Part shown: piece by piece, positions 19,348-27,856 of the stretch
Numbering within the stretch: the first letter of the stretch is position 1
Layout of the letters: every line of letters begins with the position of its first letter
Origin: Psychrobacter immobilis
GTDB taxonomy: Bacteria; Pseudomonadota; Gammaproteobacteria; Pseudomonadales; Moraxellaceae
Assembly (NCBI RefSeq): GCF_904846065.1
Contig: NZ_CAJGZV010000001.1
Span: 1,364,001-1,428,000, forward strand
Length of the DNA stretch: 64,000 bases
Direction of reading: 5' to 3'
Notes under the pieces: model-generated
The model's database searches: none
Told to the model about the DNA's origin: nothing
The model's input: only the letters and a program-made list of their open reading frames with translations
Made by a program: the position numbers and the translations under genes

Positions 19348-19378
19348 AGCTTAAGCCTTGTCTTGATGGTAATGTCAA
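19348..19378 (-). promoter_or_regulatory. MerR (CueR)-type promoter of the HMA gene
   Basis: On the minus strand TTGACA (19373-19378), 19-bp spacer, TAAGCT (19348-19353). The spacer begins TTACCATCA, the same nine bases as in the copA promoter opposite. Confidence 0.65.
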
Positions 19379-19399
19379 ACATATTTTAAAAAAACACGC

Positions 19400-19430
19400 T
19401 TGACCTTACCATCATGTCAACCTCTATGCT
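19400..19430 (+). promoter_or_regulatory. MerR (CueR)-type promoter of copA
   Basis: TTGACC (19400-19405), 19-bp spacer starting TTACCATCA, and TATGCT (19425-19430). The overlong spacer and the cueR gene after copA suggest copper-dependent activation by CueR. Confidence 0.75.
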
Positions 19431-19463
19431 GTTGATAACAGATTGAACATGATAGAGGATGTT

Positions 19464-21941
19464 ATGAACTCAGAAAATAGTAAGTCTTATCTTTACAATG
19501 AAACATTACCCATTGAAGGTATGACCTGTGCTTCCTGTGTGGGGCGGGTGGAAAAAGCATTAAAAAAAGTTGAAGGTGTTGAAAATGCTGAGGTGAATCT
19601 TGCGACTGAAAACGCCATGATTTCCTCGTCTCAACCTTTAGATCTTATCGCAGCAACCAAAGCCGTAGAACGAGCCGGTTATAAGGTCTTGGCCTCTCAG
19701 CCGATTGAGCTGTCGATAGAAGGTATGACTTGTGCTTCCTGCGTTGGACGGGTAGAAAAAGCCTTAAAAAAAGTTGAAGGCGTACAACAAGCAAACGTCA
19801 ACCTTGCTACTGAACGCGCATGGGTACAAGGCAACGCTCAAGTACAGAGCAGCGATTTGATTCAAGCCGTTAAAAAAGCGGGGTACACGGCTAAGCAGAT
19901 TGAGCAGAATGCACGTGTTCGACAGGATAAAAAAGCCACGGAGCAGCAACAGCTGAAACGAGATTTGATGATCTCTTTAATTCTAGCCGTGCCTGTTTTT
20001 ATTCTAGAAATGGGGTCACATATGATTCCAGCTTTTCATATGTGGGTCATGGACAATATCGGCACGCAACAAAGCTGGCTGATTCAATTTGTTTTGACCA
20101 CGCTGGTACTCATCTTTCCAGGCCGACGTTTTTATCAAAAAGGTATTCCAGCATTATGGCGCTTGGCTCCAGATATGAATTCATTGGTGGCTGTTGGAAC
20201 ACTGGCGGCTTATAGTTTTTCGCTAGTCGCAACATTTATTCCACAAGTTCTACCTGAGGGTACTGTGAATGTGTATTACGAAGCGGCGGCTGTGATTGTG
20301 AGCTTAATTTTATTAGGGCGTTATTTCGAGGCAAAAGCCAAAGGGCGTACCTCTCAAGCCATTCAACATCTAGTGGGTATGCAAGCAAAAACAGCACGTG
20401 TTCACCACAATGGGCAAGTGACTGAAGTACCGATTGCAGAGGTGACCACAGAAACGATTGTTGAGATTCGTCCCGGTGAGCGTGTTCCAGTCGATGGTGA
20501 AGTAATTGAAGGTCAAAGTTATATTGATGAATCCATGATTACAGGTGAACCCGTTCCTGTCAAAAAACAAGTCGGTGATCAAGTGGTCGGAGGAACAGTC
20601 AATCAGAATGGAACCTTAAATTTTCGGGTGACTGCTATCGGAGAATCGTCGGTATTGGCACAAATCATTCGCATGGTTGAACAGGCTCAAGGGTCTAAAT
20701 TACCGATTCAGGCATTGGTTGATAAAGTCACTATGTGGTTTGTCCCCATGGTCATGCTCTTAGCAATGCTCACTTTTATAGTCTGGTTTATCTTTGGTCC
20801 TGACCCTGCGTTGACGTTTAGTCTCGTCAACGCCGTTGCCGTCCTAATCATTGCTTGTCCCTGTGCAATGGGATTGGCAACCCCTACATCCATAATGGTT
20901 GGTACAGGTCGCGGCGCAGAAATGGGCGTCTTATTCCGCAAAGGTGAAGCGTTACAAGCTTTACAGGAAGTAAAAGTCATTGCTGTCGATAAAACTGGCA
21001 CATTGACTGAAGGCAAACCAACCTTAACAGATTTTTATGTCCAACCAGGGTTCGAACGTGAGCAAGTCTTGCGTATTGTGGCATCGGTTGAAGCAAAATC
21101 TGAACATCCCATTGCCTTAGCCATTGTTCAGGCCGCAGAGCAACAGAATATTAGCTTATTGCCGATTACCACTTTTGACTCTGTGACGGGATTTGGAATC
21201 AAAGCAGGAGTTGAAGGTCAAGCCGTTCATATTGGTGCTGATCGTTATATGCAGCAATTAGGACTTGATGTTACTCCCTTTAAAGACGAAGCCGCGCACT
21301 TAGGACAAGAAGCTAAAACCCCCATATATGTCGCGATTGATCAGAAATTGGTTGCTATTATTGCCGTTGCAGATCCCATTAAAGACACCACTTATGCCGC
21401 GATTGCAGGTTTACATCAACTGGGCTTAAAAGTAGCAATGATTACAGGGGACAATCGGCATACTGCGCAAGCTATTGCAGCAAAATTACATATTGATCAA
21501 GTGATCGCAGAAGTGTTGCCTGATGGAAAAGTAGATGCAATACGTCAACTGCAACAACAATATGGACGAGTGGCTTTTGTTGGTGATGGTATTAATGATG
21601 CACCCGCTCTTGCTCAAGCTGATGTCGGACTGGCAATTGGCACAGGGACAGATGTGGCAATTGAAGCCGCAGATGTAGTGTTAATGTCAGGTAGTTTACA
21701 AGGGGTTCCTAATGCGATTGCTTTAAGTCAGGCTACCATCAAAAATATTCGACAAAATCTATTTTGGGCATTTTTCTATAACATTGCTTTAATTCCAATT
21801 GCCGCAGGGGTTTTATATCCAGCATTTGGAATTTTGTTGTCACCTATTTTTGCAGCAGGCGCAATGGCGCTATCCTCTGTTTTTGTACTAGGTAATGCCT
21901 TACGCTTAAAGTACTTTCAGGTGCCCGTGATTAAAGCGTAG
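19464..21941 (+). CDS. copA: Copper-exporting P-type ATPase
   Basis: P1B-1 pump that removes Cu(I) (and Ag(I)) from the cytoplasm. Two tandem HMA domains with GMTCASC (C22/C25 and C90/C93) whose first 18 residues are nearly identical, suggesting duplication. Then eight helices, CPC at 465-467, phosphorylated Asp509 in [23 protein letters not shown], and the Cu-specific late helices with FFYNIALIP and [16 protein letters not shown] (the YN and MxxSS residues). Start chosen at ATG 19464 with GAGGA six bases upstream, giving 825 residues; an upstream ATG at 19449 lacks a ribosome site. Downstream terminator and cueR complete the module. Confidence 0.96.
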   Translation: MNSENSKSYLYNETLPIEGMTCASCVGRVEKALKKVEGVENAEVNLATENAMISSSQPLDLIAATKAVERAGYKVLASQPIELSIEGMTCASCVGRVEKALKKVEGVQQANVNLATERAWVQGNAQVQSSDLIQAVKKAGYTAKQIEQNARVRQDKKATEQQQLKRDLMISLILAVPVFILEMGSHMIPAFHMWVMDNIGTQQSWLIQFVLTTLVLIFPGRRFYQKGIPALWRLAPDMNSLVAVGTLAAYSFSLVATFIPQVLPEGTVNVYYEAAAVIVSLILLGRYFEAKAKGRTSQAIQHLVGMQAKTARVHHNGQVTEVPIAEVTTETIVEIRPGERVPVDGEVIEGQSYIDESMITGEPVPVKKQVGDQVVGGTVNQNGTLNFRVTAIGESSVLAQIIRMVEQAQGSKLPIQALVDKVTMWFVPMVMLLAMLTFIVWFIFGPDPALTFSLVNAVAVLIIACPCAMGLATPTSIMVGTGRGAEMGVLFRKGEALQALQEVKVIAVDKTGTLTEGKPTLTDFYVQPGFEREQVLRIVASVEAKSEHPIALAIVQAAEQQNISLLPITTFDSVTGFGIKAGVEGQAVHIGADRYMQQLGLDVTPFKDEAAHLGQEAKTPIYVAIDQKLVAIIAVADPIKDTTYAAIAGLHQLGLKVAMITGDNRHTAQAIAAKLHIDQVIAEVLPDGKVDAIRQLQQQYGRVAFVGDGINDAPALAQADVGLAIGTGTDVAIEAADVVLMSGSLQGVPNAIALSQATIKNIRQNLFWAFFYNIALIPIAAGVLYPAFGILLSPIFAAGAMALSSVFVLGNALRLKYFQVPVIKA

Positions 21942-21954
21942 AACTGTTAATATA

Positions 21955-21988
21955 GGGTTAAAGTACCCGTTTGGCTTTAACCCTTTTT
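21955..21988 (+). terminator. Terminator between copA and cueR
   Basis: GGGTTAAAG (21955-21963) pairs perfectly with CTTTAACCC (21975-21983), followed by five T. It ends only six bases before the cueR ribosome site. Confidence 0.85.
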
Positions 21989-22005
21989 ATATCAGGAGGA
22001 AAGTT

Positions 22006-22398
22006 ATGAATATCGGTCAAGCGTCAGAGCAATCAGGAATCTCTCCCAAAATGATCCGCTATTATGAACAGATTGGGTTACTTGATGCCGCAAAACGCTC
22101 AAATTCAGGATATCGAATCTATTCTAAACAAGATATAAAAGACTTATGCTTTTTAAGACAGGCTCGTGATTTAGGTTTTTCGTCCAAACAGATGAAAGAG
22201 TTGCTTGATTTGCGGAAAAATACAGATCGGCAGAGTGCTGATGTTAAACAATTGACACTGCAACATATCGCAACTTTGAACCAAAAAATAGCTCAATTGC
22301 AAGATATGGTGAGCTCACTACAGATTTCAGCTGATCATTGCTCAGGTGATGCAAACGCCGATTGTGCCATACTAAAAGATCTTGAACAGAATAAATAA
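22006..22398 (+). CDS. cueR: Copper-responsive MerR-family regulator
   Basis: Cu(I)/Ag(I) sensor that activates copper efflux promoters. HTH: IGQASEQSGISPKMIRYYEQIGLL; dimerisation helix 78-108; metal loop HCSGDANADC with Cys112 and Cys120, exactly the positions of E. coli CueR. 130 residues. Strong ribosome site AGGAGGA before ATG 22006. It lies 64 bases after copA but behind a clear terminator, so it is probably made by read-through or from a weak internal promoter not seen here. Its likely targets are the two long-spacer promoters in 19348-19430. Confidence 0.95.
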   Translation: MNIGQASEQSGISPKMIRYYEQIGLLDAAKRSNSGYRIYSKQDIKDLCFLRQARDLGFSSKQMKELLDLRKNTDRQSADVKQLTLQHIATLNQKIAQLQDMVSSLQISADHCSGDANADCAILKDLEQNK

Positions 22399-22767
22399 AG
22401 TAAATTACATGTAATCTCATCTGTTTTTTATGCATATTTCAGTCTAAAAAAACATGTGTCTAAAAGAATACTTTCAGAAAAAATTAAGGCTATGGTTTCC
22501 TAGTGAGGACTTGAACACTCGGCTGTAAGCTAATAGTATCAATGGTTTTGCCCACTGAAATAGTCGCAGTATACTTCATGGTGTACTTACCATATATATT
22601 CTATCTGTGATCGGTGCGCTATACAGGAGTCGAACTACTAGTTTTAGATATGACTTTCATGACTATGAAATTTACAGTATAGGTTATGACTACTGAGCTG
22701 TTTGATTAAAATCTATAAGGTTTATCTCTACAGTTTGTTCAATATAACTCAAAGGTTGGTTTTTGAT
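22399..22767. other. Gene-free stretch with tRNA-like debris
   Basis: No open frame of note. Two short pieces on the minus strand look like decayed tRNA 3' ends: 22493-22530 (T-loop-like, with CCA at its end) and 22611-22640 (GTTCGACTCCTGTA followed by GCGCACC). Neither can fold into an intact cloverleaf. Confidence 0.4.
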
Positions 22768-23094
22768 TTAATTACCAAAAGATCCAAAACCATCTATATA
22801 ACCACCATACGGCTCTGCTATAGCATTCAGTAATGATTCAGTTTCTACTACATCATAATAGTTAGGAATCATGGATATTTTACAATAGCATGTAAAATCA
22901 TCTTCTTCCTCTTCAATGCTGAAAGTAGTATTTGGTAAAGCTTCCTTAATTTTTTCTACTACTAAGATTCCAAAACTCTCAGATGGTACTGAGATAAAAA
23001 AATCTATTTCGATCATTTTTGTCAAATCTGTTCCATCATCTTTTAATCTTTGCAATGCATTTCCAGTATTATCATTCGGTAGTTCCTTATTCAT
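22768..23094 (-). CDS. RraB-family protein (ribonuclease E inhibitor-like)
   Basis: 108-residue acidic protein matching the RraB/DUF695-associated pattern: ALQRLKDDGTDLTKMIEIDFFISVPSE, then a central acidic EEEEDDFTCYCK strand and LNAIAEPYGGYIDGFGSFG at the end. In E. coli RraB binds RNase E and lowers mRNA decay; whether this one does is unknown, and such paralogues often sit by immunity-type loci. ATG 23094 has AAGGA eight bases upstream. It stands alone just beyond the copper block and a degraded intergenic stretch. Confidence 0.75.
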   Translation of the reverse strand: MNKELPNDNTGNALQRLKDDGTDLTKMIEIDFFISVPSESFGILVVEKIKEALPNTTFSIEEEEDDFTCYCKISMIPNYYDVVETESLLNAIAEPYGGYIDGFGSFGN

Positions 23095-23269
23095 CTTGAT
23101 GTCCTTTGTTCATATTTAAAGTAATAGAGATATTAGAAAAGGCTATACCTCAAAGAAACCAGTTATTTCAGCCCTCATGCGTATTAGTAGACTACTTAAA
23201 ACAGACTGATATAACAGAACCACTTATAACAGACTATAAAAAAATTAACACGACGATATCCTGTCCTAT

Positions 23270-23737
23270 TTAACCAAATACTCGCCATAATATCCAAAAT
23301 AATCCAGCCATAATGATGGCAATCACCAATAGCCGTTTCAGCCAATAGGGTATCAGCGGTTTTTTATAGCCTAAATCATTAAGCTGGCTGTCCACACCAT
23401 TTTGTAGACTCTTGAATCCTCGACTTTGCTTAGTCGTTTTGACGCGATTTTTTATCAGATGTCCAGCTTCATCCTCAGCACCTTGCTCTCTATCAAAGCT
23501 AATAGCATGGTTAGGAATGCCTTGCTTGCTGGCGATAGTGTTGAGTTTTTGCTGCTGCTTCACCTTTAGTTGTGTCTCATAGGCATCAATCCTATTCTTG
23601 GCGTCATCCATACTAATGTCTTCATCTGCCGCCAAAGTTTTGATCGCCATCACTAAATTGTTTTTTTCGATCATCATGATGACGTCTCTTGGCAGCTTTG
23701 GGTTGACTGGTTTTGAGCTAGGGTCGGGGTTAAACAT
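23270..23737 (-). CDS. Small tail-anchored protein with an L7/L12 C-terminal-like segment
   Basis: 155 residues from ATG 23737 (AAGGA upstream; an upstream in-frame start at 23770 is less likely). The stretch VIMMIEKNNLVMAIKTLAADEDISMDDAKNRID resembles, in part, the helical core of the ribosomal L7/L12 C-terminal domain, here used as a stand-alone module. A polar, basic linker follows, then one C-terminal membrane helix (LKRLLVIAIIMAGLFWILWR). Predicted topology: cytoplasmic with a C-terminal anchor. Function unknown; proteins of this design occur in many proteobacteria. Confidence 0.65.
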   Translation of the reverse strand: MFNPDPSSKPVNPKLPRDVIMMIEKNNLVMAIKTLAADEDISMDDAKNRIDAYETQLKVKQQQKLNTIASKQGIPNHAISFDREQGAEDEAGHLIKNRVKTTKQSRGFKSLQNGVDSQLNDLGYKKPLIPYWLKRLLVIAIIMAGLFWILWRVFG

Positions 23738-23817
23738 GACTGTCCTTATGGCGATATGAAAAATAGGCATCGATAGTGTTGATTATTATAACCATTTTAT
23801 AGCAGTAATATTCAATC

Positions 23818-23850
23818 AAAAAAATACCGCAATCACGATAATGACTGCGG
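23818..23850 (-). terminator. Rho-independent terminator of ppa
   Basis: Read on the minus strand CCGCAGTCA pairs with TGATTGCGG (one G-U) around a six-base loop, followed by a short gap and seven T. It starts 49 bases after the ppa stop. Confidence 0.8.
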
Positions 23851-23898
23851 CATTTTAATAGCTATCCTTTATTAGCATTTCTGCCAATTTTTGATAGC

Positions 23899-24429
23899 CT
23901 ATAGGTCTTTCCAGCGTTGGATAGACTCTTTGATGACTTCTTTTGCTTCTGCAACGTCGCCCCAAGATTCAACGACCGTAGTGCCTGGTTTTTTCAGATC
24001 TTTATAGTGGCTGAAATGGAACTCTAACTGGTTGATTAGCTGCTTTGGTAGATCCGCTAGGCTGTTATAAGCGTTGCCTGTATCACGGTCGTCAGCAGGT
24101 ACGACGACGATCTTGTCATCGACTTCGCCATCATCAACGAACTTCATCACACCAATGACTTTGGCTTTTAAGAAAATACCAGTTGGTAGCGGCTGCTCAG
24201 TCAGCAATAACACGTCAAGCTCATCACCATCTTCGTCAAGCGTTTGCGGTATAAAACCATAGTTACAAGGCTTGGCAAAAATCTGTGGATCAATACGATC
24301 AAGCTCAAATACCGCCAGTTCACGATTCCACTCAATTTTATGGCTGCTACCAGCTGGGATTTCTACTACTACGTTGATAATGCCGCCGTCTACATCGCCT
24401 GCGTCCAAAATTTTGTTAAAATCTGCCAT
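23899..24429 (-). CDS. ppa: Inorganic pyrophosphatase, family I
   Basis: Cytosolic Mg2+-dependent enzyme that hydrolyses pyrophosphate from biosynthetic reactions. Seen: VVVEIPAGSSHKIE at the start, KPCNYGFIPQT, and the signature DEDGDELDVLLL whose aspartates bind metal. 176 residues from ATG 24429 (GGAG six bases upstream) is the standard family length; a start four codons earlier is possible but has no ribosome site. Monocistronic with its own terminator. Confidence 0.97.
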   Translation of the reverse strand: MADFNKILDAGDVDGGIINVVVEIPAGSSHKIEWNRELAVFELDRIDPQIFAKPCNYGFIPQTLDEDGDELDVLLLTEQPLPTGIFLKAKVIGVMKFVDDGEVDDKIVVVPADDRDTGNAYNSLADLPKQLINQLEFHFSHYKDLKKPGTTVVESWGDVAEAKEVIKESIQRWKDL

Positions 24430-24637
24430 AAAGTACTCCAATTTGCTTTTGTTTTAAGTGCTTGAATAATAAGTGATGATAAAAGAATAACGTTGCGGCA
24501 CTGCGATATTATCACTGTGCCCAATATGTGCCGCCTGCGATTATAACAAGTTTGACTCAAATTTTCTCACAATGCTTAAGTCTAAGCGTGCACGATATTA
24601 TGCAAAAAAAGATTATGCAAAAACGGACCTAAAGACC

Positions 24638-25420
24638 TCACTTGGGTGCGAGTGCGCGTAGCTCAATGAGTCCAGCATGACGCTTAGCAATGTTATCAAT
24701 AAGTTTTTGGGTCACTTGTTCATAGCTTAAGGCTTCACCAGTTTGTTCATCTGACTCTTTTTGCATAGCCGTAAAGTCGGATAACCGTAACATTTGCATC
24801 CCCGCATAGCCGCACGGATTAATCGCATTAAATGCGGATAAGTCACAATTTAAATTAAGCGCGATACCGTGATAGCTAAATCCATGTTTAATTTTGAAGC
24901 CTAACGATGCCATTTTTCCAAGCATCATTTTATCATCCGCTACAGATGTATCAGCATATAGATAAACACCGGGTGCGTCACGGCGCGCATGGGCGCTGAT
25001 GGCTGTTGTGTCTGATGAAGCAGGATTTTGCAAACAGTCATTGATGACGTCTTCGATTGCTTGCTCGGCATGCGAGACCAAGTTGCGCACACTCCAGCCC
25101 AAGCTATTCAAATCGAACAACCAATAAATAACCAGCTGCCCGTGACCATGCCATGTCACTTGACCGCCGCGATCCGTTTTTATAATAGGCGTATTGGTAC
25201 GTTGCAAGATGTGCTCTTCTTTACCTGCTTGCCCTAAAGTATACACATCATTGTGATCGACAATCCATAATTCGTCAGGTGTGCGCAGTCCTTGCTGTTT
25301 TTTTAAGTCAATACGTGCAAGTGTACGTGCTAGCATCGCATCGAGAGTGGGAACGTAATCGGCTGTTGTTAGAGATTTGCTGATCAGTGTGTCATTAAGC
25401 TGTTGCGTGGTGTTTTGCAT
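24638..25420 (-). CDS. lipB: Lipoyl(octanoyl) transferase
   Basis: Transfers octanoate from acyl carrier protein to lipoyl domains of 2-oxoacid dehydrogenases and the glycine cleavage system. Seen: TLGQAGKEEHIL, the signature TDRGGQVTWHGHGQLVIY, the catalytic Lys in GKMASLGFKIKHG and the catalytic Cys in INPCGYAGMQM. Family identity is clear. The frame opens at a GTG (25465) and the first ATG is 25420; neither has a convincing ribosome site, and I use the ATG, giving about 260 residues. An insert after NPASSDTTAISA makes it longer than E. coli LipB. No lipA is next to it. Confidence 0.95.
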   Translation of the reverse strand: MQNTTQQLNDTLISKSLTTADYVPTLDAMLARTLARIDLKKQQGLRTPDELWIVDHNDVYTLGQAGKEEHILQRTNTPIIKTDRGGQVTWHGHGQLVIYWLFDLNSLGWSVRNLVSHAEQAIEDVINDCLQNPASSDTTAISAHARRDAPGVYLYADTSVADDKMMLGKMASLGFKIKHGFSYHGIALNLNCDLSAFNAINPCGYAGMQMLRLSDFTAMQKESDEQTGEALSYEQVTQKLIDNIAKRHAGLIELRALAPK

Positions 25421-26022
25421 GAGAGTCGCAGTCTTATTGTGGTCTGGTTCGAAGAGGTGTATCACTGATATTTAGTCGTGATATCGATAGTGAGTGTAGC
25501 AGTTTTTGCGATTGGTACCCAAGATTATCTCTGGTCACGCTGTAAAACTCAACAATCAAAACACTGATAAATGCCCTAACGGAGTAGCCATAATAAGCAA
25601 AAGTTCTCAGTGCTTAATATGAAATTTCTAGCATTGTGATGCGTGTTTATAGACACTTATTTCATACAGACGCAGGAGTCAACTTAATGTGCTGTTCATT
25701 GATTCGTTGATGCGCTACATTAAAGTGCAATGAATGGAATCGCATTACTTATGTTCAGGGGTTGCCATCAATGCAACCCGCTGATTAGGGCGTGTCCTTA
25801 ATTCAATAGATTACTTTCTAAATGGGCTGAAAATGGCTAAATTTTGCCAAACATCGTCAAATAGCTTCTTAATATCTCGATATTATTTGCGCTACTTTCC
25901 TTGTTTGACGGCAATTTATCTCATGTTTATCACCATTTTTAAAATGAGGATAAGCCCTAGAAATACAGAGTCTCTAACCCAATAGAGTATATTGACTCCA
26001 ACGCAGATGACAAGGAAGATAA
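25421..26022. other. Intergenic region holding MITE copy 1
   Basis: Apart from the 172-bp element at 25787-25958 I see no gene. The part next to lipB is AT-rich with no strong hairpin. TTGACT at 25992 is too close to the ALDH start to be a standard promoter. Confidence 0.5.
25787..25958. mobile_element. MITE copy 1 (172 bp)
   Basis: Non-coding element with inverted ends: AGGGCGTGTCCTTA on the left and TGAGGATAAGCCCT on the right. Its inside matches 56313-56484 over the same 172 bp with about 14 differences by eye, and the centre holds the palindrome AATATCTCGATATT. TA bases flank the GGGC/GCCC ends, hinting at a TA or CTAG target. The family of the parent transposon is unknown. Confidence 0.85.
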
Positions 26023-27507
26023 ATGACAGATAATAATCAAAACATGAATGAGCAGACCTCAATCGACACGGATATGTTGCAGCAACCTGCGCCAAAATCG
26101 CCTAGTATTGCTAATACGGTTGATGAGATGCGAGCGCAATTTTTACGCTTACAAACACTCAGTCGCACGCAGCCAATCAATGACTGGGCCACTCGTGAAA
26201 CCCAACTAGACAGTCTAGAAGTCATGCTTAGCGATAACCAAGCCAGTTTCGCCAAAGCGATCAGTGCCGACTTTGGTTATCGTAGCGAATCAGAGACCCA
26301 GTTTGCCGAGTTGTTTCCTAGCTTTACTGGTATCAGTCATGCCAAAAAGCACGGTAAAAAATGGATGAAAGTTCAGCGGGCTTCTATTTCAGCGCTGTAT
26401 ATGCCAGCTCATAATGAAATCCAGCCTCAGCCATTGGGCGTGGTTGGTATCATGGTGCCTTGGAACTATCCGTTATTTTTAGCAGTAGGACCGATGATTG
26501 ATGCACTCACTGCTGGCAACAGAGTTATGATCAAGATGAGTGAAGCGGCACCGCAATTTGCCCAAGCATTTGCCAGTGCGATTGCTCGTTATTTTTCACC
26601 AGACATGATTTGTGTAGTACTGGGTGAGGTAGACATTGCGGTTGCTTTTAGTGAGCTGCCTTTTGATCATCTGCTTTATACGGGCTCTACGGCTGTGGGC
26701 AAAAAAGTCATGGCGGCGGCGGCTCCTAACTTAACACCCGTCACGCTCGAGCTGGGCGGTAAATCACCGGTCGTCGTGTTAGAGGGCGCAAACTTAGAAA
26801 ACGCCGTCAATCGTGTGATGATGGGCAAAACACTAAATGCGGGTCAGACCTGTATTGCCCCTGATTATGTACTGATTCAGCGCCAATATCATGAAGAGTT
26901 TATCCGTTTAGCAAAAGAGTGGATGGAAAAGCACTATCCAAATATTGAGAGCAATCCAGATTACTCACGTATTATCAATGGCGAGCAATTTAAGCGTGTC
27001 AAAGGCTATCTAGATGCATTATCGAGCGATGGGATCCATAAGCTCACTGATGCTGAGTCTAATATCGAAACGCGTCTAATGCCGCCTGTCATCGTGAGTG
27101 AGCCTGCCCCCGATAGTGATGTGATGCAGGAAGAGATTTTTGCGCCGATTTTGCCATTGATGCATTACGATACGCTTGATGATGCCATTCATTTTGTCAA
27201 CGAGCGACCACGCCCACTGGCGTTATACGTTTTTGGTGATAACTATAACGCCCTAGAGAAAGTACGTAACAATACGGTCTCTGGTGGCCTATGTATTAAT
27301 GAAGTGCTGATACATGTTGCCCAGCATGACTTACCGTTTGGCGGGGTTGGCGATTCAGGAACGGGGGCTTACCATGGTAAAGCGGGATTCGAGCGTCTTA
27401 GCCATATGAAACCAGTATTTGTACAATCCAAGTTAAATGGGTTGAATTTGTTGTTGCCACCTTATGGCGGGTTGTTTAAAAAAGCCATGGCAATGTTTTT
27501 AAAATAA
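26023..27507 (+). CDS. Aldehyde dehydrogenase, coniferyl aldehyde dehydrogenase subfamily
   Basis: NAD(P)-dependent oxidation of an aldehyde to the acid; the subfamily acts on aromatic and medium/long-chain aldehydes. Seen: N148 in PWNYP, GSTAVGKKVM coenzyme loop, E243 in LELGGKSP and nucleophile C277 in GQTCIAPDYVLI, the last being typical of the coniferyl-aldehyde branch. A C-terminal stretch (LNLLLPPYGGLFKKAMAMFLK) is amphipathic and may bind the membrane. 494 residues; AAGGAAG before ATG 26023. It is single, with its own terminator. The substrate is not determined; fatty aldehyde from the Acr1-like enzyme is a possible one. Confidence 0.88.
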   Translation: MTDNNQNMNEQTSIDTDMLQQPAPKSPSIANTVDEMRAQFLRLQTLSRTQPINDWATRETQLDSLEVMLSDNQASFAKAISADFGYRSESETQFAELFPSFTGISHAKKHGKKWMKVQRASISALYMPAHNEIQPQPLGVVGIMVPWNYPLFLAVGPMIDALTAGNRVMIKMSEAAPQFAQAFASAIARYFSPDMICVVLGEVDIAVAFSELPFDHLLYTGSTAVGKKVMAAAAPNLTPVTLELGGKSPVVVLEGANLENAVNRVMMGKTLNAGQTCIAPDYVLIQRQYHEEFIRLAKEWMEKHYPNIESNPDYSRIINGEQFKRVKGYLDALSSDGIHKLTDAESNIETRLMPPVIVSEPAPDSDVMQEEIFAPILPLMHYDTLDDAIHFVNERPRPLALYVFGDNYNALEKVRNNTVSGGLCINEVLIHVAQHDLPFGGVGDSGTGAYHGKAGFERLSHMKPVFVQSKLNGLNLLLPPYGGLFKKAMAMFLK

Positions 27508-27856
27508 CAAATGCTAAAGTGAGCAAAGTTGACATAACTTTCGTTCAAGTAAACAAAAATACCTAATCATTGTGAGCAATCATATAAGCAACTTTAAAAA
27601 ACAGCATCTATCTCAATAGGTGCTATTTTTTTGTATAAAAGTAAGCGATAAAAAATTAATGAGCATTTGTCATCTTGTCTATAAATCGCTACACTTTGTA
27701 GTGAGCCTAAACGATAGTAGTATTAGTTTTAGATGAAGACGTTGTCTAGTCTTCAACGACTGAATGAGTCAAAAGCAATACACGCTTGGCGTAAAGCAAT
27801 AATGTTATTGACTTGGGCGTTCATTTCCATAATAAAAATTATAAATAGGACATCTT
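27508..27856. other. Intergenic: ALDH terminator and upstream region of the betaine ABC genes
   Basis: Contains the terminator at 27603-27632. Downstream, a short CTACA...TGTAG palindrome around 27690-27704 may be a regulator site. No convincing promoter pair or small gene was seen. Confidence 0.4.
27603..27632 (+). terminator. Terminator of the aldehyde dehydrogenase gene
   Basis: AGCATCTAT (27603-27611) pairs with ATAGGTGCT (27616-27624), one G-U, loop CTCA, then A and seven T. Confidence 0.85.

Noticed and set aside
18567..22398. Whole metal block as a recent transferred island
   Set aside because: Suggestive gene content, but no integrase, no clear direct repeats and no obvious composition break by eye; only the tRNA-like debris hints at it.
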